A stretch of DNA of 64,000 nucleotides from Microbulbifer sp. HZ11 (GTDB taxonomy: Bacteria > Pseudomonadota > Gammaproteobacteria > Pseudomonadales > Cellvibrionaceae), in contig NZ_JELR01000002.1 in assembly GCF_000708675.1 (NCBI RefSeq), forward strand, positions 496,001-560,000. Direction: 5' to 3'. A program made the translations under genes and the position numbers. The notes beneath the pieces are model-generated. The model had not been told where the DNA came from, searched no databases, and worked only from the letters and a program-made list of their open reading frames with translations. Position 1 is the stretch's first letter. Each line of letters starts with the position of its first letter. This document shows, one piece after another, positions 28,817 through 38,111 of the stretch.

Positions 28817-30940
28817 TCAGAAAAGGTACTTGATCTCGGCACTGAGTGAACGCGCCGGCGCCGGGTAACGACCGGAAGGACTGACATCAATACCTCGGAA
28901 GTAATACTCATCGTTCAATAGATTGTTCACCGAGAGACCGGTATACAATTCCGAGCCATTCCCCTGGGTAAACACCTTGCTCACCTGCAAATTCCACACA
29001 GTGTAGGCCGGAAGCTTTCCGGTAATACCCGAGGCCGACTCCTCTTCCGTGTTGGCCTGATCACTGTAGGCACTGCTGAAATAGAAACCAGACAGAGTGA
29101 AGTCGATACCGGCCATGGCGTAGCTCGCATCCCAGCTCAGTTGATGTTCAGAAGCGTAGGGCAATTCCTTGCCGATATTGGCGCCCTCGCGCTGCTCACT
29201 ATCGAGATAGTTGTAGGCCACATGCAACTGCAATGCCGGCAGGCTACTGGGGGAAATCGCACCTTCAAGCTCCAAGCCCTGGTGACGAGTCTCACCCACA
29301 TTGTCGAAGCTCTGCTCGCTGCTGTTGTAGAGCAGCTGATCGGTAAAATCGATACGATAGAGTGAGGCACTCACACTCGCACTTTCCGCCGGCTCGAATC
29401 GTATTCCCGCCTCATAATTCCACGCCAGCTCCGCCCCCTCGTCGCCAGTGCCGCGGATGACGGCGATTTGTGGCGCGCGCAAAGAGCGCTGGGTATTGGC
29501 GTAGAGGAAGAGCTTGTCGCTGGCCTCAAAGCCCACACTGATACCCGGCAGTAGCTCCGTGATGCGGTTATCCGTGGCAGAGTCATTACCCACATCGGTG
29601 AAATCCATGTCGACGCTTTCGTAGCGCAGCCCCGGTGTAACGCTCAGGCGCATACCCAGCAGGCGAATCTCGTCACTGACAAAGGCGGCAATCGCACTGG
29701 TTTCCAGCAACCAGTCCCGCGGAGTCGCGGTAACCCCGGTATCGATCACTGTCTGGACCAGCTTGTAATCTACCTCTTCTTTGACCAGACGCGAACCGAA
29801 AGTCAGGGTATGTGAAACATCGCCAGCGAACTGGAGGCTCACCCGCGGCTCAGTGCCCCATACTTCAAACTCGCGGGGTGAACTGCGTAGCAGGGTAGCG
29901 GGCGCTGCCGGGTCCGCCCAGTGATTGGCACTGGGATCGGTGCTGAAATCCCACTGAAAATTACGCGTTGAGTTGTGCGCAAACGTCATCCACTCAAAGG
30001 TGCCCGCATCGGCGAAGCCCAGCTCACCCAGCTGCTGCTTGTAGTGCGCGCTAAAGCGGGTGGTATCCCCCTGGAATTCATCGTTGGGCCGCAGCGACTG
30101 CTCCCGATTTTTGGCATAAGCCTCCGCAGTCAATGCACCCGGCATTTCGGTATCGGCGTCGTAGCGCTGCAGTGTCAGATCCAATTGCTTGCCAGCATCG
30201 ATATTCCAGCGACTTTTTACCAGCCAGTTCTCGACACTGGTATCCGAATGATCGCGAAAGGAATCACCAGCGATCAGATTACCTTCGAGCTGAATGGCAA
30301 ACTGGTCGTTTAGCGCACCACCGGTACGGGCATAGGTATCGGTCAGCATATTGCCACCAGAAAAAATGGTGAGCTTCTCCTGCAAACTGGTTTCCCACTG
30401 CTGCGGAATCGGCTTGGTAACCAGGTTGATTACACCACCGACGTTATTGGGACCGTATTGCACCGCCGCACCACCGCGCACAATATCAATACGATCGAGG
30501 CTTTTCAGGGCAGCGGGAAACAGTGATTGACCGGTGTGGCCATAGGGAGCCAGTGTCAGTGGAATCCCATCAACCAGAAATTGGGTATAACCGGAGCGAC
30601 TGGCGTTGAGGCCGCGCACGGCTACATTGGGTAAAACACCGGTGCCGCTTTCATCCTGGATCTTGACACCCGGCACCCGCTGCAGGCCATCATCAATGGA
30701 CAGAGTGGCCATTTTCTGCAGTTGCTCGGCGGTCAACAGACTGCGATTACCGGGATAAGTGAGCACTTCTTCCGGCAGCGAGTTGCCCAACACATTGCCG
30801 GTAACCTGAACCTCTTCCAGCTCGGCTTTTGTGGGCTCGCCCTCACGATCTGCAGCTTGCACTCCGACAGCGCCGATAGCGGAAGCGAAGATAGCGCAGC
30901 TCAGCATTGAGCGCGGAAAGAATTTCGACGTATTTTGCAT
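28817..30940 (-). CDS. TonB-dependent siderophore receptor (PvuA/FecA-like)
   Basis: A 707-residue outer-membrane receptor with a signal peptide (ends near VQA), a plug domain (about residues 50-170: VPGVKIQDESGTGVLPNV, VRGLNASRSGY, IDIVRGGAAVQYGPNNVGG) and a 22-strand barrel ending with YLF. The plug is close in style to FecA and PvuA, receptors for ferric citrate-type ligands. There is no N-terminal signalling extension, so it does not control an ECF sigma factor directly. An AAGGA site precedes the ATG. It lies downstream of the aldolase gene in the minus-strand arm of the siderophore locus. The ligand is inferred to be ferric vibrioferrin. Confidence 0.9.
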   Translation of the reverse strand: MQNTSKFFPRSMLSCAIFASAIGAVGVQAADREGEPTKAELEEVQVTGNVLGNSLPEEVLTYPGNRSLLTAEQLQKMATLSIDDGLQRVPGVKIQDESGTGVLPNVAVRGLNASRSGYTQFLVDGIPLTLAPYGHTGQSLFPAALKSLDRIDIVRGGAAVQYGPNNVGGVINLVTKPIPQQWETSLQEKLTIFSGGNMLTDTYARTGGALNDQFAIQLEGNLIAGDSFRDHSDTSVENWLVKSRWNIDAGKQLDLTLQRYDADTEMPGALTAEAYAKNREQSLRPNDEFQGDTTRFSAHYKQQLGELGFADAGTFEWMTFAHNSTRNFQWDFSTDPSANHWADPAAPATLLRSSPREFEVWGTEPRVSLQFAGDVSHTLTFGSRLVKEEVDYKLVQTVIDTGVTATPRDWLLETSAIAAFVSDEIRLLGMRLSVTPGLRYESVDMDFTDVGNDSATDNRITELLPGISVGFEASDKLFLYANTQRSLRAPQIAVIRGTGDEGAELAWNYEAGIRFEPAESASVSASLYRIDFTDQLLYNSSEQSFDNVGETRHQGLELEGAISPSSLPALQLHVAYNYLDSEQREGANIGKELPYASEHQLSWDASYAMAGIDFTLSGFYFSSAYSDQANTEEESASGITGKLPAYTVWNLQVSKVFTQGNGSELYTGLSVNNLLNDEYYFRGIDVSPSGRYPAPARSLSAEIKYLF

Positions 30941-30975
30941 AGGAATGTCCTTGGCCTATATCAGGAAATCAAACA

Positions 30976-31006
30976 TTGGGATTAGTTGGGATTAGCAGGG
31001 ATTAAG
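30976..31006. repeat. Short tandem repeat (3 copies of about 10 bp)
   Basis: Three copies of (t)tgggatta(g) in a row lie between the aldolase stop and the receptor gene. The last copy overlaps the end of the aldolase gene. It may have arisen by slippage; no function is evident. Confidence 0.6.
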
Positions 31007-31757
31007 GGGACCGCGCGGAGGCTGGTGATTTGAAATCATTGAGGTGTGCCTTCAACTGGCGAAACAGAATTCCACGATCCTCGCCGGTAACGAAGGTATG
31101 CACACCCATTTCCCGCCACGCATCGAGCTGGGCTGGCTGCCGGGGAATGGCACAGAATGGAATGCCGGCTTCAAAGCAAGCGCCCGCCATGGTCTGGAGT
31201 GCCGCTTGTACGGATGCATGCTGGACCTGGCTGCCATGGCCCATTGCAATACTGAGATCCAGCGCCCCTTCGAGAATCATGTCGATGCCACCGAGCGTGA
31301 GAATCTCTGGCAGCGCGCTGACGCCTTCAGGATCCTCGATCATCAACACCAGTAAAACTTCGCGGTCGGCCCGCGCCATATACTCATCGAGATTCAGGGC
31401 TCCAAAGCCCGTATTACGCCCTCCGGTAATTCCGCGTCGCCCACGGGGAGGAAACCGCACCGCCTCAATTGCTGTACGCGCCTGAGCCACACTGCTAACA
31501 CGCGGAATCACTATGCCCTGGGCACCAGCATCCAATGCGCGTGCAATCAGGGCGTTGTCACTACTCGGCACACGCACCAGGGGCGTTATATTGAAAGACT
31601 CCGCAGCACGAATACAGTGCTGCAGCTCCGCGGGATTCACCAGCAGATGCTCGGTATCGAGAATAATAAAGTCGTAGCCTGCAGCGCCGATCATTTCGCA
31701 AACTAGCGGCGAGGGCACAGAATTCAGAATGCCATACACTTCTTGCCGGCGAAGCAT
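31002..31757 (-). CDS. HpcH/HpaI aldolase family, SbnG-like citrate synthase candidate
   Basis: A 251-residue member of the HpcH/HpaI aldolase family. Motifs include DTEHLLVNPAELQ, the metal-binding Glu in LMIEDPEGV and Asp in EGALDLSIAMG, and the Arg region near PPRGRRGITGG. SbnG of the staphyloferrin B cluster belongs to this fold and makes citrate from oxaloacetate and acetyl-CoA. Vibrioferrin contains citrate, so an equivalent dedicated citrate supply is the best inference here. I use ATG 31757, preceded by AAGGA; a GTG at 31838 would add 27 charged residues. It is divergent from pvsA, with the Fur box between. Confidence 0.75.
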   Translation of the reverse strand: MLRRQEVYGILNSVPSPLVCEMIGAAGYDFIILDTEHLLVNPAELQHCIRAAESFNITPLVRVPSSDNALIARALDAGAQGIVIPRVSSVAQARTAIEAVRFPPRGRRGITGGRNTGFGALNLDEYMARADREVLLVLMIEDPEGVSALPEILTLGGIDMILEGALDLSIAMGHGSQVQHASVQAALQTMAGACFEAGIPFCAIPRQPAQLDAWREMGVHTFVTGEDRGILFRQLKAHLNDFKSPASARSP

Positions 31758-31909
31758 TTTTTCCTTGGCCGAATTTTTTTGAAGCACGGCTTCGACTTCC
31801 TTTTCCCGTATTACTTTTCGTAAATAACCTGCTGCCACCTGCCTGAGGTTTGATCCAGCAAGCCGCCCGACAACAGCAATTGGGACACACGTCCCGAACC
31901 AATTAACTC

Positions 31910-31930
31910 AAATGATAAACATTTTCATTT
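31910..31930. promoter_or_regulatory. Fur box between the two siderophore operons
   Basis: A 21-bp palindromic sequence with arms AAATGATAA and TTTTCATTT resembles the Fur consensus (GATAATGATAATCATTATC). A possible pvsA -10 (TAGATA) begins at 31930, so bound Fur would block it. One box can control both divergent operons. Confidence 0.8.
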
Positions 31931-32143
31931 AGATATACAAGCAGGGTTTCCCTATGTATGCTCCGTCACCGTTACCTGTACCGACGGATTGGCACAGAGG
32001 AAATAATTTTGTCATCAGTTTGAAAACCCCTGAAAAAATGGGGAATTAAATTCATCTGATGACGGCGTAATCCGACGGTGCGGCAGCCGAGCTTTGGGGG
32101 GCAATTTGCTCCCCGGTTTCCACAATCTGCAAAGGAGATCGCA

Positions 32144-33343
32144 ATGTCCCGTCAAATGGTATTGATTACGCACATCCTCCATCCCGCTATCGTGCGCGGC
32201 TTCCTCCCCGCGAGCCTGGAACTGGGCTATGAAGTCACACTTGTGACCGATTGCGGCCTGGCGCACAAACAGCACCTTGTCGAACAGTCAGTAGAGCTAC
32301 CCATCACCATTCTCGAATGTGATGTATTCAATCCCCTTGCCGTGATTGACCTCCTGAGCAGTCACGACCTCTCACCGGATATGGTGTTCAGCAATAGTGA
32401 CCACTTGCAGACGGTCACCGCCCTGGTGGCCGAGTATTTCTCTCTACCCGGAAAAAACTGGCGCCGCTGCTATTCCGCCAAGAACAAGGCGTCTATGCGC
32501 AATCGCCTGGAAAAACTAGGACTCCCGACACCCCGCTCTGAATTGCTACTGCCAACCCAGAGTCTTCCCACACAGCTCAGCTATCCGGTCGTCGCAAAAC
32601 CCCGCGAGGGCGTGGCAAGCATGCATGTGCGCATGTGTCAGAACGCGGAAGAGCTCACCGAATACCTGAAAGTATTCCGTCGCGCCAATCCGATCACTCC
32701 CGTTCTGCTGGAGGAATATATGCAGGGAGACCTGTTCACACTGGAAACCCTGGGTGACGGGCATGACTTGATTGCGGTTGGTGGTTTTGATGTAACACTT
32801 TCCGAGCCACCGGATTTCATCGAGCACAGCGCGGTATGGAATGGAAAAAACAGTATGCGGTACCGCGAGCAGGCACTGGCACAACTGCGGGAATTCGGTA
32901 TGCACTTCGGCGTCTGCCACAGCGAATTCATTGCGACCGAATCCGGGCCGAAACTGGTAGAAATCAATTACCGGAGCATCGGCGATGGCCGTGAATTTCT
33001 ACTCGATGAACTGCTGCCCGGAGGATGGTTCATACCCATCCTGCAACTCCACCAAGGTGAACCGCTCCCCGCATTTAGCGCGCCAAAGGACCAGGCAATC
33101 ATTCACTATCTGATAGCGGAACAAGAAGGTGAAGTGGTCGAGCAGACAAGAGAAATTCAACGGCAGGAAAACGGTGTGAAATTCAGCTACCAGCCACTCC
33201 GTAAACAAGGGGAAACCATCCGCTTATCGCGCTCCAACAAAGACTACATTGGCGTGGTAACCGCTATCGCCAGCGCCTCTATCGACCTCCACAGCGCCGT
33301 CGAGGAATTCTGCAGCACTCTCGAGTGGAGAATCCAAGCATGA
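32144..33343 (+). CDS. pvsA: Vibrioferrin biosynthesis ATP-grasp protein (PvsA-like)
   Basis: A 399-residue ATP-grasp ligase. Segments are YPVVAKPREGVASMHVRM (nucleotide loop), VLLEEYMQGDLFTLETL and HSEFIATESGPKLVEINYR (metal-binding Glu/Asn). Vibrio parahaemolyticus PvsA has nearly the same length and stands first in pvsABCDE. It is thought to ligate an amino-acid building block. ATG 32144 is preceded by AAGGAG; a frame opening at 32078 has no homology-like residues. It overlaps pvsB by 4 bases. Confidence 0.82.
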   Translation: MSRQMVLITHILHPAIVRGFLPASLELGYEVTLVTDCGLAHKQHLVEQSVELPITILECDVFNPLAVIDLLSSHDLSPDMVFSNSDHLQTVTALVAEYFSLPGKNWRRCYSAKNKASMRNRLEKLGLPTPRSELLLPTQSLPTQLSYPVVAKPREGVASMHVRMCQNAEELTEYLKVFRRANPITPVLLEEYMQGDLFTLETLGDGHDLIAVGGFDVTLSEPPDFIEHSAVWNGKNSMRYREQALAQLREFGMHFGVCHSEFIATESGPKLVEINYRSIGDGREFLLDELLPGGWFIPILQLHQGEPLPAFSAPKDQAIIHYLIAEQEGEVVEQTREIQRQENGVKFSYQPLRKQGETIRLSRSNKDYIGVVTAIASASIDLHSAVEEFCSTLEWRIQA

Positions 33344-35094
33344 GCGAAGCGGCCGAAAGCTACATTACGCAACGTATCATCAACGCCTGTATTCGCGAAC
33401 AAATTGGTGACCTTGCCCACGCCACTGTCACGCGCGAATGTCCAACATCGGCAGTGCGATCTACAGTAGCGCTATATAGCGACTACTGGCTGACATTTAC
33501 CACCGGCAAGGGCACGGTTTATCTGCCAGTTGAACAACATGAATTTATGCAAAGCTGGCGCGCTACTGGCGACCAGTGGCTGGTGCAAAGCAAGGACCAA
33601 TGGCTGCAGCAGCGAGGCTATCGTCACTGGTTGTCCCTACTTGCATGTTCGCAGGATGAAGAAACACAGGCACTTTTTTCCGCGTACAGCCAAGAATCGG
33701 AGACCGCGGTACGTCATCGCGATTTATGTCTCGAGGCGTACCGAAACCAAGAGGTGGTGTTAAGCCTGCCTCTATCCGCACGACCACACTGGTGGCAGCG
33801 ACTGCTTTACAGCGAGCAGGTGGCCTCGTACCTCGACCACCCCTTTTACCCGACTGCCAGGGCAAAGCACGGCCTAGACGACGAGGACCTGCACCGCTAC
33901 GCCCCGGAATTTATGTCGAGCTTTGCACTGCGGTGGCTGGCCGTAGAAAAACCCCTACTTACCCTGACCGCGCCACTGCCATCCGTTTGGCCATCATTTA
34001 GCGAGGTCGGTTTACCGGAAGACTTTTCACACAGCCACTATCTGCTACCGGTACACCCGTTGACCTGGGAGCATCTGACGCTTCCGCACGCAGGGGTCAT
34101 CCGGGCCCCCAATAGCGCACGGGAAGTCCTGCCTACCCTCTCGGTTCGAACGGTCATGTTTGTAGACCAGCCGGATCTGCATATCAAAATACCCCTCAGC
34201 ATGAGTACGCTGGGGGCCAAAAATATCCGTTCGATCAAACCCTCAACCCTGTATGACGGCCATACTTTTTCCCGCCTACTGACGGAGATAGCAAAGCGCG
34301 ACCCGGTATTACGCGGCAGCTATCTGCACTGCGACGAACAGACCGGTGGACATTGCGGAGAATCTCGCGAGCTTGCGTTCATCCTGCGCCGCTACCCCGC
34401 CGAGCAACTGCAGGAATCGACGCTGGTACCGGTAGCAGCGCTGGCGAGCCCGATGCCTGATGGGAGGCTGTATCTCGAACATCTGGCCGACCAATTTTAC
34501 CGAGGAGACCTGCACGCCTGGCTCGATGCATATCTATCCCTGATGCTCAAGGTGCACTTGCGCCTGTGGCTTGTTTACGGCATCGCACTTGAGGCCAACC
34601 AGCAAAACGCCGTACTGAACTTTTGTGAGGGCAAGCCCCTCGGCCTGATCATGAAAGACAATGACTCGGCCCGCATCTTGTCTTCTCGCTGTATTTCCGC
34701 GGCACCCGAGTTGCAATCAGCCATCGAAGATCTGCGTGATGCACGTATTCGGGTTGACGAAGAACTGCCACTGGCACAAATGTTCTGCACCATCACGTTA
34801 CAGTTGAATATTGCGGTCATTATCGAGGCGGTTTGCCAGCGCGGTCTGGCCAGTCGGCGCCCCCTGTATGAAAAATTAAGAAAATATTTACAGGTAGAGC
34901 TCGACTGCTTGCAACGTGACGGAGTGGACACCACTTTCGCGACTCAATCCTTGCTGCGACAGGAATTCCTCCCCATAAAGTACCTGCTCAGCGCCGGAAG
35001 CCTGCTCAGCAAAAGTCGTTCAGGTGCCGCTGACATCAACAAGCATTACGGTCAATCTGCACCAAATTTCCTGAGGTTGACCAATGCGCAGTAA
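33340..35094 (+). CDS. pvsB: NIS siderophore synthetase (PvsB-like)
   Basis: A 584-residue member of the IucA/IucC NRPS-independent synthetase family. Motifs are the ATP-binding HPLTWEH, LSVRTVMF and IKIPLSMSTLGAKNIRS. In the C-terminal FhuF-like part, ALEANQQNAVLNF stands where the more common E-x-H-x-Q-N occurs. These enzymes adenylate a citrate or dicarboxylate carboxyl and condense it with an amine or alcohol. The ATGA overlap with pvsA sets the start at 33340; the ATG at 33325 is unneeded. It is probably one of two ligases that join citrate, alanine-ethanolamine and 2-ketoglutarate units. Confidence 0.86.
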   Translation: MSEAAESYITQRIINACIREQIGDLAHATVTRECPTSAVRSTVALYSDYWLTFTTGKGTVYLPVEQHEFMQSWRATGDQWLVQSKDQWLQQRGYRHWLSLLACSQDEETQALFSAYSQESETAVRHRDLCLEAYRNQEVVLSLPLSARPHWWQRLLYSEQVASYLDHPFYPTARAKHGLDDEDLHRYAPEFMSSFALRWLAVEKPLLTLTAPLPSVWPSFSEVGLPEDFSHSHYLLPVHPLTWEHLTLPHAGVIRAPNSAREVLPTLSVRTVMFVDQPDLHIKIPLSMSTLGAKNIRSIKPSTLYDGHTFSRLLTEIAKRDPVLRGSYLHCDEQTGGHCGESRELAFILRRYPAEQLQESTLVPVAALASPMPDGRLYLEHLADQFYRGDLHAWLDAYLSLMLKVHLRLWLVYGIALEANQQNAVLNFCEGKPLGLIMKDNDSARILSSRCISAAPELQSAIEDLRDARIRVDEELPLAQMFCTITLQLNIAVIIEAVCQRGLASRRPLYEKLRKYLQVELDCLQRDGVDTTFATQSLLRQEFLPIKYLLSAGSLLSKSRSGAADINKHYGQSAPNFLRLTNAQ

Positions 35095-36250
35095 CATGAA
35101 TGCCTTCGTGGGCAGCGTCCTGTTATGCCACTTCCTCTCAGCCTTCAGCGTGCTGGGCATGACGCTGTTTATTCCGCGAATATTGCAAAACCTGGATGCC
35201 AACCTTCCGGGCTACTGGGTTGGCCTGCTGTTTACCCTGCCAAGTGTGTGTACCGCCCTGAGCGCGCCTCTCTGGGGCCGCTTTGCGGATCGCTTTGGCA
35301 AGCGTACGTCGCTGCTTCGCGCGCAACTGGGGCTGATCATTGGCTTCCTCTTGTGCGGTTTTGCGGAATCCATCTCCACATTCGCCATCGGGCTTCTTGT
35401 GCAGGGCGCATGTGGCGGGACCATAGCCGCGTCCAATGCATTTTTATCTACCCAACAGAAAGGCGAGACACTCGCAAAGAGTCTGAACCTCACTCAGGTT
35501 TCCGCACGAATGGCTCTCATAATTGCGCCGATACTGCTCGGGGTCACGTTGCAATGGATAGCGCCGTTACAGGTCTATCGCTATCTCGCTCTGCTGCCAT
35601 TTACCGCAGTACTCATTACGCTGAACCTACCGGCGGACACGCCACATACGAGCTCCAACAGGAGAGCGGGAGCCATTCCTCTCCCCCGGGCACTACACCT
35701 GCTTTTCATTCTCCAGTTCCTGTTCTGCTTCGCCATGGTCGCTACCTACCCCTATTTTTTGCCCTATGCCAATACGCTGGGTGTGACAACAGAGGGACTT
35801 GTTGGCCTCCTATATAGCCTGCCACACGTCGTGTACATCCTACTGATTGTACCCGCTGGAAAAATACGGCTGCCTGCGCAGGGCCAGGCGTTACTTGGCT
35901 TGTTGTGCCTGGGATTGTCCTGTACAGGGCAATACCTGGCGGTATCACTCGAACAGCTTTGGCCGTTGAGGCTCCTGTTCGGTATCGGCGTAGTGTTTGC
36001 GTATACCGGACTCAATCGCCTGTTGAGCGCTCAAGTCGACAAAGCTCAGGCCGGACGTACTTTTGGCCTTATCGATTCTGCCGGCAAGTGGGGCGGCGTC
36101 TTGGCAGGGCTTGGTGCCGCCACCTCGACGTCAATCCAGCACAGTGCCACGCCTTTCCTCCTATCCGCAGTAAGTTGCGGGATAGCTATTACCCTGCTTG
36201 CATTCAAAACCGGGAGTATGAAAATCCATGGAAATACGGAAGTTTATTGA
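35084..36250 (+). CDS. pvsC: MFS siderophore exporter (PvsC-like)
   Basis: A 388-residue major-facilitator protein with about 12 membrane segments and the MFS loop motif GRFADRFGKRTSLLRAQ between helices 2 and 3. It sits third in the operon, overlapping pvsB by 11 bases and pvsD by 23. In Vibrio, PvsC exports vibrioferrin across the inner membrane. The same role is inferred from position. Confidence 0.85.
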   Translation: MRSNMNAFVGSVLLCHFLSAFSVLGMTLFIPRILQNLDANLPGYWVGLLFTLPSVCTALSAPLWGRFADRFGKRTSLLRAQLGLIIGFLLCGFAESISTFAIGLLVQGACGGTIAASNAFLSTQQKGETLAKSLNLTQVSARMALIIAPILLGVTLQWIAPLQVYRYLALLPFTAVLITLNLPADTPHTSSNRRAGAIPLPRALHLLFILQFLFCFAMVATYPYFLPYANTLGVTTEGLVGLLYSLPHVVYILLIVPAGKIRLPAQGQALLGLLCLGLSCTGQYLAVSLEQLWPLRLLFGIGVVFAYTGLNRLLSAQVDKAQAGRTFGLIDSAGKWGGVLAGLGAATSTSIQHSATPFLLSAVSCGIAITLLAFKTGSMKIHGNTEVY

Positions 36251-38096
36251 GTCAGTTCAGACCCAGATCAATGCAGAGCTCTCTGACAAAAATGCCACCA
36301 CCTGCCTGCTGAACTGCTATATCCGCGAGCGCGCAATGAACGCCAATGAAGTGTCGTTTCATCACGAACTTGCCGATTGCCCACTTTCGCTGAGATCACT
36401 CAAAGCGCAATCCAGTGGCCAATGGGTCCTGCTCAATTTTCCACAGTCCGGCGCCCGTTTGCTCGCCGTTGCCGAACAGGTCAGTAACATCGGCCGCTGT
36501 CGTTTCCTGGGAAAGCCCTTCGTGAAAAAGGAAGGCTCTCCCTGGCTCGCAATGGAAACCCTGGAGCTATGTACCTTCCTTCTGAACCACCTTTCATTGA
36601 TATTGCCCGCAGAGTTCAATGAAGAGTTGCTCGAGCAGGTACAAAATAGCCGAGACATTACCCAGGCATTTCTCGGCAGCAGCAAAGTCAATCCAGATCA
36701 AACTGGAAATAGCTTTATCCGTGCCGAGCAAAGCCTGCTTTGGGGGCATGCACTGCACCCCAGCCCGAAAAGCCGGCACGGTGTGCCTCTCGAGACCCTC
36801 CTGCAGTGTTCGCCTGAAATCTCTGCAAGCTTTCCGCTTTTCTGGTTTGAAGTCTCACCGGAGCTGATCCGAATTTTGGGGAATCAGACCGAAAAGGCAG
36901 AGAATGTATTGCGAAATTTACACGGCCAAAGTGGGTATCTCTATCCCTGTCATCCCTGGGAGGCGGAATACCTGTTGAAGCAGCCGCTAATACTGGCGGC
37001 AATCAAACAGGGATTACTCAAGCCTCGAGGCGAGCTGGGCAATCCCGTACAGCCAACGTCATCGGTGCGAACGGTTTATCGGGAAGACCTTGATCTACAG
37101 ATGAAATTTTCCATTCATGTGAGACTGACCAACTGCATTCGAAAAAATGCCTGGTATGAGCTGCACAGTGCGGTATCGCTGACAGGCTTGCTACGACCGC
37201 TTGCTACTGAAGCCCGTGAATACTGTCCGGACTTCCAGGTGATGTACGAACCACTGGCAAGCACGCTAGACCTGGGTGCCCTGGCCAGGGAGCTCGGCAT
37301 GAATGAATCTTCTGCAAGAGATTGCATGGAATCATTCGGTATCCTTTTCCGGGAAAACCTGAGCGCCCGCGCTAATAAAAACCTGCGACCGCAACTGGCC
37401 GCCAGCCTGTTCACCTGTGACGCTCGCGGAAACAGCATCATTGCCACTCAACTAGCGTACCACTGCCGCCAGTCAGGTATTAGCTATCGAGAAATCGCAC
37501 TGGACTGGTTCCAGCGATACATAGAAATAAGCCTGCGCGGTATCTTTTATTACTTTTTCAAGCAGGGGGTCGTATTTGAGCCTCACCTGCAAAATACGGT
37601 AATCGGGTTTCACAATGGCCTTCCCCATAAAATCTGGATTCGCGATCTCGAAGGCACCAAGCTGTTACCCGAGTTCTGGCCTGCTACACAGCTCTCCGAA
37701 TTACAAGCGCGGGCGCGACAGTCGGTCTATTACGAGCGGGAAAAGGGATGGAAGCGCATCGCTTACTGCCTGCTGGTGAATAATTTTAGCGAGGCCATCT
37801 TCCACCTTGCGGCAGGGCATGATGAAGATAACTGCCAGGAAAACATAAGACTCGAGTGCGAGCTTTGGCAACTTCTAAGAACGGCCGTTGAGCAGTGGCA
37901 GGATGAAAATGGTGCTCAGCCTGAGCTGGACCAACTACTGCTCGGGGAGACGATACCATCCAAAAATAACTTTACGACACGGTTGTTAAAGCAAGCGGAT
38001 TTCCAGGCGGGCTACACCAATCTGAAAAACCCGCTGTTGCTGTTGCCCATAAGCCAGAACCATCAAAGCTCAGAACACACATTGCGCACCAGATAG
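36228..38096 (+). CDS. pvsD: NIS siderophore synthetase (PvsD-like)
   Basis: A 622-residue IucA/IucC family enzyme with the full motif set: CHPWEAEYLL, TSSVRTVYRED, MKFSIHVRLTNCIRKN and FEPHLQNTVIGF. It probably catalyses the second amide or ester bond of the siderophore. The two synthetases in the locus are only distantly alike, as expected for PvsB and PvsD, which act on different substrates. The start overlaps pvsC by 23 bases. Confidence 0.88.
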   Translation: MEIRKFIESVQTQINAELSDKNATTCLLNCYIRERAMNANEVSFHHELADCPLSLRSLKAQSSGQWVLLNFPQSGARLLAVAEQVSNIGRCRFLGKPFVKKEGSPWLAMETLELCTFLLNHLSLILPAEFNEELLEQVQNSRDITQAFLGSSKVNPDQTGNSFIRAEQSLLWGHALHPSPKSRHGVPLETLLQCSPEISASFPLFWFEVSPELIRILGNQTEKAENVLRNLHGQSGYLYPCHPWEAEYLLKQPLILAAIKQGLLKPRGELGNPVQPTSSVRTVYREDLDLQMKFSIHVRLTNCIRKNAWYELHSAVSLTGLLRPLATEAREYCPDFQVMYEPLASTLDLGALARELGMNESSARDCMESFGILFRENLSARANKNLRPQLAASLFTCDARGNSIIATQLAYHCRQSGISYREIALDWFQRYIEISLRGIFYYFFKQGVVFEPHLQNTVIGFHNGLPHKIWIRDLEGTKLLPEFWPATQLSELQARARQSVYYEREKGWKRIAYCLLVNNFSEAIFHLAAGHDEDNCQENIRLECELWQLLRTAVEQWQDENGAQPELDQLLLGETIPSKNNFTTRLLKQADFQAGYTNLKNPLLLLPISQNHQSSEHTLRTR

Positions 38097-38111
38097 AAAC
38101 AGGTAATTAAT

